Below, one piece after another: positions 59,138 through 64,000 of a stretch of 64,000 nt of DNA. Position 1 is the first letter of the stretch. Each line of letters begins with the position of its first letter. Both the position numbers and the translations under genes were made by a program. This DNA comes from Sporocytophaga myxococcoides DSM 11118 (GTDB lineage Bacteria; Bacteroidota; Bacteroidia; Cytophagales; Cytophagaceae), in NCBI RefSeq assembly GCF_000426725.1, contig NZ_AUFX01000005.1, forward strand, positions 62,001-126,000. The letters run 5' to 3'. The notes under the pieces were generated by a model, which saw only the letters and a list, made by a program, of their open reading frames with translations, was not told the origin of the DNA and did no database searches.

Positions 59138-59761
59138 TCAACGACTGAGGCCTTTAGTAATCAGTATACCTGATACTTTGGCAGAATCAGATAGTGTTTC
59201 AATATCTATATTTTCCCTTGCGGACGCTGATAAAGTGTTAGTATCAATTAGGAAGGTAATTCCGAGGCGTTCAAGACCAAAGGCCGGACCATCTTCAGTA
59301 TTTCCGGCCCAGTCAATAAAATGGTAACTTTTTATATCTCCTACTTTTGAGCCTATTCCTATTCCTGATCTTGTTTTATATCTTTTGTCGTATACCTTAA
59401 TTCTCCAGATTTTGCAGGAGTCCGTGCATATTGGGTCTACTCTAAGATACCTTGAGGTGTCTCTGCTGGTTTTTATAAAATAAGCTTCAAATTTTTGTCC
59501 TTCGGATGTAAAGGAAGATTTGCTAATTTGGGACTTATCATAATAATTGAAAATGCTTCCAATAGGCATGTCTATAGTTAAATTTCCAGCACGTTCTTTA
59601 GAAATTGCGTATTCATCCGGAACTTCTATAATGCCCTTTTCATTATAACCTGTTGTTGACTCTGATCCTGTACTTGTTTTTTTTGAACTTTCACAAGAGA
59701 AAAGATAAAAAACTCCTACCAGCAACGCTGTCCTTTGACGAATATAAGATGAAAAAGACAT
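59138..59761 (-). CDS. Hypothetical lipoprotein at the end of the cysteine/ergothioneine gene run
   Basis: A 207-residue lipoprotein; the start at 59761 (MSFSSYIRQRTALLVGVFYLFSC) gives a lipobox ending LFSC. The long upstream frame overlaps cysM and is not used. The mature part reads as beta-rich, with RVDPICTDSCKIWRIKVYDKRYK (two cysteines four residues apart) and GIGIGSKVGDIKS. No family is recognised. It lies 61 bp downstream of cysM on the same strand, so it may be cotranscribed with it. Confidence 0.65.
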   Translation of the reverse strand: MSFSSYIRQRTALLVGVFYLFSCESSKKTSTGSESTTGYNEKGIIEVPDEYAISKERAGNLTIDMPIGSIFNYYDKSQISKSSFTSEGQKFEAYFIKTSRDTSRYLRVDPICTDSCKIWRIKVYDKRYKTRSGIGIGSKVGDIKSYHFIDWAGNTEDGPAFGLERLGITFLIDTNTLSASARENIDIETLSDSAKVSGILITKGLSR

Positions 59762-59822
59762 TTGACCTTTTATATTGATTTCAGATAGAAAACTGATATC
59801 AATATAAAAGGTTTTTAGAGTT

Positions 59823-60707
59823 TTACTGGCCAAATAAATCAGTAGATAAATACCTGTCTCCTCGGTCGCATATGATGCAAACGATAACACCTTTATCTAG
59901 TTCCTTAGCAAGTTTTATTGATGCTGCCATAGCTCCTCCACTGCTCATTCCTCCAAAGATAGCCTCTTCTTTACTGAGTCTTCTGGCTGTATTAGTGGCA
60001 TCTTCCTGTGATACATCAATAATTCTATCTATCCTTGACGGATCAAATATTTTAGGAAGATATTCCTTCGGCCATCTTCTGATTCCTGGTATCTGTGAGC
60101 CATCCATAGGCTGGACACCAACAATTTGTATGGATTCGTTTTTTTCCTTTAAAAATTTAGAAGTACCCATTATGGTGCCAGTAGTACCCATTGAAGATAC
60201 AAAATGAGTTATCTTATGTTCTGTATCCCTCCAGATTTCCGGACCTGTACCATGGTAGTGCCCCATATAATTATCTGGGTTCGCGAACTGGTTAAGCATA
60301 AAATAACCTCCTCCAGCGACCTTCTCATGAGCAAGGTCAATAGCGCCTTCCATTGACTTCTCTGAAGGAGTAAGGATCACCTTTGCTCCAAAAGCTTCCA
60401 TTGTTAGTACTCTTTCCCTCGTTGCATTAGATGGCATGATTATTTCAATTTCCAGTCCGAATAAACGTGCTATCATGGCGAGGGCTATTCCGGTATTCCC
60501 ACTTGTTGCTTCTACAAGCTTCATCCCTGATTTTAACTCACCGCGGGAAAGGGCGCCTTTGATCATACTATAAGCTGCTCTGTCTTTTACGCTTCCACCA
60601 GGATTGTGTCCCTCCAGCTTGGCAAAAATTTTTACAGCTTTGTTCGGGTTTATATTTTTTATTTCGACCAGTGGAGTATTTCCAACAAAGTCAAGAAGTG
60701 ATGCCAT
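59823..60707 (-). CDS. cysM: Cysteine synthase B
   Basis: A 294-residue PLP enzyme that makes L-cysteine from O-acetylserine and sulfide or thiosulfate. PLP-binding Lys41 is in GGSVKDRAA. The substrate loop VEATSGNTGIALAM and PLP phosphate site SSMGTTGTIMG are present, and the C-terminus contains AIFGGMSSGGAMA. The GIRRWPKEYLP stretch is typical of CysM. It follows cysE by 44 bp, so both steps from serine are encoded together, next to egtD and egtB. Confidence 0.93.
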   Translation of the reverse strand: MASLLDFVGNTPLVEIKNINPNKAVKIFAKLEGHNPGGSVKDRAAYSMIKGALSRGELKSGMKLVEATSGNTGIALAMIARLFGLEIEIIMPSNATRERVLTMEAFGAKVILTPSEKSMEGAIDLAHEKVAGGGYFMLNQFANPDNYMGHYHGTGPEIWRDTEHKITHFVSSMGTTGTIMGTSKFLKEKNESIQIVGVQPMDGSQIPGIRRWPKEYLPKIFDPSRIDRIIDVSQEDATNTARRLSKEEAIFGGMSSGGAMAASIKLAKELDKGVIVCIICDRGDRYLSTDLFGQ

Positions 60708-60751
60708 TGAGTAGAATTTTATAATCTTTTAATCTATAATATTTTGATTTA

Positions 60752-61600
60752 TCAATATCCGGGGAGTCCTTTGATGTCTTCCAATTTACCAATTTCAATC
60801 TGAGCTTTATGGTATACAGTGGAAAAAGGAGGGACAGTTTTAGTCAGCCAGACATTTCCTCCAACAATGCTGTGGTGCCCAATGATAGTATCGGCGCCAA
60901 GGATTGTTGCTCCTGCATAGATAACAACATGATCTTCTATTGTAGGATGTCTTTTTTTGCTTGCCATACTTTTGTTTACACTTAGTGCTCCAAGCGTTAC
61001 TCCCTGATATATTTTAACATGGCTTCCGATTATGGAGGTTTCACCGATAACGATACCTGTGCCATGGTCTATGCAAAAGTGTGAACCAATTTCAGCTCCC
61101 GGGTGAATATCAATACCTGTCTTTGAATGAGCAAACTCAGTAACAATTCTGGCTAAAACAGGAATCGACATCTTAGAAAGTGCATTGGCCATTCTATACA
61201 TGGCAATGGCATAAAAACCCGGATAAGCTCTTATTACCTCATATGCACTGGTAGCAGCAGGGTCGCCGATAACAATTGCCTCAACATCTGATTTTAACTT
61301 ATCAAAAATGCCAGGTAAGTAATCCAGAAAACCGTTAGTAATAACTTCAGCCTTTTTAGGGAGGAATCTTTGCATCGATTGAAAAGCAGCTAAAAGCTGT
61401 TGATGCAGCTCTTTATATCTTGCTTCAACCTCCTCAATATTTCCGTATTGTTTTTCAGATAATTCCGGAAACATCAGCTTTAGATATTCATTTAAAATTT
61501 CATATATGCTTTCAGGCTGGGGATTAGGTTTCGCCAGTTTGTAAGAAAGAAATACCTTGTTAATAAATTCACTTTTCATTTTGCTTAACAAATTTTTCAA
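60752..61600 (-). CDS. cysE: Serine O-acetyltransferase
   Basis: A 282-residue enzyme that acetylates serine with acetyl-CoA, the first step to cysteine. The C-terminal left-handed beta-helix includes HPGAEIGSHFCIDHGTGIVI (with the catalytic His-Gly) and TLGALSVNKS. The N-terminal alpha-helical extension (about 1-130) matches the EpsC/CysE-like long type. It is the second gene after egtD, 126 bp downstream. A 20-bp palindrome sits 31-50 bp before its start. Confidence 0.93.
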   Translation of the reverse strand: MKNLLSKMKSEFINKVFLSYKLAKPNPQPESIYEILNEYLKLMFPELSEKQYGNIEEVEARYKELHQQLLAAFQSMQRFLPKKAEVITNGFLDYLPGIFDKLKSDVEAIVIGDPAATSAYEVIRAYPGFYAIAMYRMANALSKMSIPVLARIVTEFAHSKTGIDIHPGAEIGSHFCIDHGTGIVIGETSIIGSHVKIYQGVTLGALSVNKSMASKKRHPTIEDHVVIYAGATILGADTIIGHHSIVGGNVWLTKTVPPFSTVYHKAQIEIGKLEDIKGLPGY

Positions 61601-61630
61601 ATTGCTTACCTACTCAGGAGTCTATCCCTT

Positions 61631-61650
61631 AATTCTTTATATAAAGAATT
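61631..61650. promoter_or_regulatory. Perfect 20-bp palindrome upstream of cysE
   Basis: AATTCTTTATATAAAGAATT is its own reverse complement. It lies 31-50 bp upstream of the cysE ATG, within the 126-bp egtD-cysE gap, and may be the operator of a sulfur-responsive regulator. Confidence 0.6.
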
Positions 61651-61726
61651 ATAAAGTATATGAAATTAAAACAATTTTATCCTTCAGTGTGGTTCGCGGT
61701 GCAAAATAAGCAAAATGTGTTAACTT

Positions 61727-62704
61727 TTATTTTTTCACCCACAGAGAGTCTGTGAAATATTTGTTATCATCGTAAAAGTTCTGAATTTTGGCAAAACCTG
61801 TAAGATCCGCCAGTGTTTCTATTTCATTTTCGGAATATTTCTTTGAGACTTCTGTCTGAATACTTTCCCACGCTCTGAAACTAACATTAAGATCAAGAGC
61901 TTTAAGTCTCACACTATGGTTTACTGTGCTTACCAAAAAGCTTTTACATTCTCCTGTAGCAGGATCGTAGTATGGGAAATGTTTGAAGTATTCAATTTTA
62001 AAATCACCTGAAAACTCCTTGTTGATTCTTTCCAGTAAATTGAGATTGAACTTCGCAGTAATGCCCTCTGAGTCGTCATAAGCTTTTAAAATCAATCTTG
62101 GATCTTTTTTCAGATCAAAACCTGTGAGAACTAAATCTCCTGCCTTAAGACAGCTGCTAAGCTCTTTATAAAAGTTAATACTTTCTTTCGTGCTGAAATT
62201 ACCAATATTACCTCCCATAAACAGCACTACTTTTCTTTTTCCTTCAAATTTCCGAAGTTCAGACATGGCGCTGAAATAATCATTACATTGAGGTTTTAAT
62301 ACTAGTTCCGGAAATTCTTCGCTGAGTTCGGATGATAATAAGTTGAGAATATTTTCTGAAATATCTACCGGCATGTATTGAAAGGCAGCTTTTTTATCAG
62401 TTAAAAATTTTAGGAGTATTCTGGTCTTAAGTCCATCACCTGCGCCCAGTTCAATAAGGTCAAAAGGTTTGTTGTAGTGGATAAAATAATCAAGAAGATC
62501 TTCCTTATTGTTTTGCAGAATTTGAAATTCAGCTCTTGTAAGATAATATTCCTCAAGATTCATTATCTTCTGGAATAAAACATCTCCTTTATCATCATAC
62601 AAATATCTTGATGGAAGATATTTCGGGATGCTACTTAACCCTTTGATAAGGTCTTCTGCAAAGTTCTCCTGGTTAATAGTTTTCACAATATCTGATATGT
62701 CCAT
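61727..62704 (-). CDS. egtD: L-histidine N-alpha-methyltransferase
   Basis: A 325-residue SAM-dependent methyltransferase that trimethylates histidine to hercynine, the first step of ergothioneine synthesis. The family entry is YLPSRYLYDDKGDVLFQKIM with EEYYLTRAEFQIL, then LIELGAGDGLKTRILL (SAM site) and FMGGNIGNF. The length and lack of fused domains fit EgtD, not a fused Egt1. It is 6 bp downstream of egtB. The cysE and cysM genes follow, so hercynine and cysteine synthesis are linked. Confidence 0.93.
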   Translation of the reverse strand: MDISDIVKTINQENFAEDLIKGLSSIPKYLPSRYLYDDKGDVLFQKIMNLEEYYLTRAEFQILQNNKEDLLDYFIHYNKPFDLIELGAGDGLKTRILLKFLTDKKAAFQYMPVDISENILNLLSSELSEEFPELVLKPQCNDYFSAMSELRKFEGKRKVVLFMGGNIGNFSTKESINFYKELSSCLKAGDLVLTGFDLKKDPRLILKAYDDSEGITAKFNLNLLERINKEFSGDFKIEYFKHFPYYDPATGECKSFLVSTVNHSVRLKALDLNVSFRAWESIQTEVSKKYSENEIETLADLTGFAKIQNFYDDNKYFTDSLWVKK

Positions 62705-62710
62705 TACTTT

Positions 62711-64000
62711 TTATATATAGTCTGCCAATCTTATTCCTGTATACTGCCATCTTTTTTCTGTTTGAAAAAAATTTCTGTAGGTTGGTCGTATATGCGATAA
62801 TGGCGTTGCGCAAGAACCCCCTCTAAGCACCATCTGGTTTATCATAAATTTACCATTGTATTCCCCAATAGCTCCAGGTTCTTTTTTATAGTAGGGATAA
62901 GGTAAATATGCACTGTTTGTCCATTCCCAGCAGTCTCCGAATAACTGAAGGTTGTTTTCGCTTTCTCTTACCTTTGGCTCAAAAGCCAGACTTTCCATAA
63001 AGTTATTTTTATTACCAGGGTTTGGTGTGTAGAGCAGACATGCACTTTCCCATTCCTGCTCTGTTAGTAATCTTTTATTCTTCCATTTGGCATAAGCATC
63101 GGCTTCATAAAAGCTGATATGTGTAACGGGTTTGTTTCTATCAACTTTTGTAAGACCTTCTGTGAGAGTATAGTAATGCCATTCATTCTCTAATCTATGC
63201 CAATATAGAGGAGCTTCTATATGATTCTGATTCACCCATTCCCATCCTGAAGAAAGCCAGAATGTAAAATTTTTATATCCCTTGTCTTCAATGAAGTCAA
63301 TGTATTCTCCATTGGTTACAAGTCGGTTTAGAAAACGAAAGGGATGAAGATATACTTTATGTTTAGCTCTTTCATTATCGTAAGAGAAATTATCTGTATC
63401 TGAAGTTCCTATTTCGTACAGTCCTTCTTCTACTTCCAGATATTTCTCAACTGATTCACCATGGAGAACTGATGCAACGGATGTTTCTATTCTGGGAAAT
63501 AAAGACGGATATAAAGGGTTATGACCTAATATGTATTTTATATCCGTAATCATAAGTTCCTGATGTTGTTGTTCGTGGTTAATTCCAAGAGTTATCAGTT
63601 TTGATAATTCATCAGAAGGAAAAGGAACAGAATCTAGGAGCGTTATAATAGCCTCGTCAACAAAGATTCTATATTGATATATTTCTTCTACTGAAGGTCT
63701 TGTCATATTACCTCTGTCACCTCTGGATACCCTGTTCCCTAAGCTTTCATAATAACTGTTAAAAAAAAAGGCAAAAGATGGATTGTATTCCTTGTATTTA
63801 TCTGAGTACACCATCAATATAAAGTATTCGAAGAACCATGTTGTATGTCCAAGGTGCCATTTGGGTGGGCTTACATCCATGATTGGTTGTGCAACGTAAT
63901 CTTCAGTTTTCAGGTGTTTGCAAATTGCTACCGTTGAGCTTCTGGTTTCCAGATATTTTACTTTAAGTATCTCCTTAGTTGGTGATACAATCTTTTTTTC
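62711..64000 (-). CDS. egtB: Ergothioneine sulfoxide synthase EgtB, 5' end off the window
   Basis: A non-heme iron sulfoxide synthase that joins a cysteine-type thiol to hercynine. The frame runs through the window edge; at least 430 residues are present. The part before the internal Met at 63880 (KYLETRSSTVAICKHLKTED and VAQPIMDVSPPKWHLGHTTW) is conserved in EgtB, so the true start lies beyond 64000. Iron ligands are His in KWHLGHTTW and HEQQH. The C-terminal FGE-like domain has GDCWEWTNSAYLPYPYY and VLRGGSCATPLSHIRPTYRNFF. No egtA or egtC is seen, and nearby cysE-cysM hint at direct use of cysteine, as in type II EgtB (inference). Confidence 0.9.
   Translation of the reverse strand, partial: EKKIVSPTKEILKVKYLETRSSTVAICKHLKTEDYVAQPIMDVSPPKWHLGHTTWFFEYFILMVYSDKYKEYNPSFAFFFNSYYESLGNRVSRGDRGNMTRPSVEEIYQYRIFVDEAIITLLDSVPFPSDELSKLITLGINHEQQHQELMITDIKYILGHNPLYPSLFPRIETSVASVLHGESVEKYLEVEEGLYEIGTSDTDNFSYDNERAKHKVYLHPFRFLNRLVTNGEYIDFIEDKGYKNFTFWLSSGWEWVNQNHIEAPLYWHRLENEWHYYTLTEGLTKVDRNKPVTHISFYEADAYAKWKNKRLLTEQEWESACLLYTPNPGNKNNFMESLAFEPKVRESENNLQLFGDCWEWTNSAYLPYPYYKKEPGAIGEYNGKFMINQMVLRGGSCATPLSHIRPTYRNFFQTEKRWQYTGIRLADYI

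Noticed and set aside
59762-59890. Longer start for the lipoprotein gene ending at 59138
   Set aside because: It would overlap cysM by 68 bp and bury the lipoprotein signal; the Met at 59761 gives a good lipobox.
1-64000. Search for tRNA, rRNA, transposase, integrase, CRISPR or phage genes
   Set aside because: None could be recognised by reading; no attachment-site or target duplication was seen.

Overview
The window looks like a low-GC chromosome segment from a gliding-type Bacteroidota, most likely order Cytophagales (Cytophaga/Sporocytophaga-like; this is inference, as no rRNA is present). The evidence is: two secreted proteins ending in a type IX secretion (T9SS) type A sorting domain, T9SS components of the PorQ and PorE types, an ECF sigma / FecR / STN / TonB-receptor locus, DUF4142 and DUF4974 families, start codons mostly without Shine-Dalgarno sequences, and AT-rich intergenic DNA. 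I see no tRNA, rRNA, CRISPR, transposase or phage gene. It reads as a stable chromosomal region with some accessory loci.

Layout. 1-5.1 kb: the start of hrpB, a lipoprotein MsrB, an acidic secreted protein, an HdeD-like membrane protein, and a bactofilin-like membrane protein beside a divergent MreB paralogue. 5.5-11.2 kb: a 7TM-DISM histidine kinase, a small repeat protein, a secreted trypsin-like protease coupled to a lipoprotein gene, an M48 lipoprotein protease and a SIMPL protein. 11.3-15.7 kb: AmtB, then a two-gene cassette of a squalene/phytoene-desaturase-like flavoprotein and a seven-helix protein with the acidic motifs of Pyr4-type membrane terpene cyclases. 15.8-23.1 kb: a photolyase-related protein without the Fe-S cysteines, a soluble histidine kinase, a DUF2157-type membrane pair, DUF493, an MFS exporter and a nucleoside deoxyribosyltransferase. 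23.5-28.4 kb: a glycine-rich T9SS cargo, then FabF and a TetR regulator with matching operator palindromes.

28.7-35 kb: an ECF sigma factor, a FecR anti-sigma factor, an STN-domain protein carrying LA_2272-type surface repeats, and a TonB-dependent receptor. Here the signalling STN domain sits on a separate repeat protein, not on the receptor. 35.2-46.5 kb: an AlbA_2 regulator, a Cys/Met-metabolism fold protein whose PLP lysine is replaced by Glu, an SRPBCC protein, an outer-membrane protein, an S41 protease, a multi-PAS kinase, YceI, a Nudix hydrolase, a glycosyltransferase and a DUF4142 lipoprotein. 46.6-56.6 kb: a TMTC-like TPR membrane protein, a PorE-like OmpA protein, and a lon-porQ-hslU operon. 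56.7-64 kb: a PAS kinase overlapping an SDR gene, then a minus-strand series egtB-egtD-cysE-cysM-lipoprotein that links ergothioneine synthesis to cysteine synthesis.

The best leads are the desaturase/Pyr4-like cassette, the STN-LA_2272 signalling protein, the lysine-less PLP-fold protein, the cysteine-less photolyase, the paired TetR operators, and the ergothioneine/cysteine cluster with a 20-bp palindrome. Four histidine kinases lie here without any response regulator. All functional statements come from reading motifs; no database search was run.
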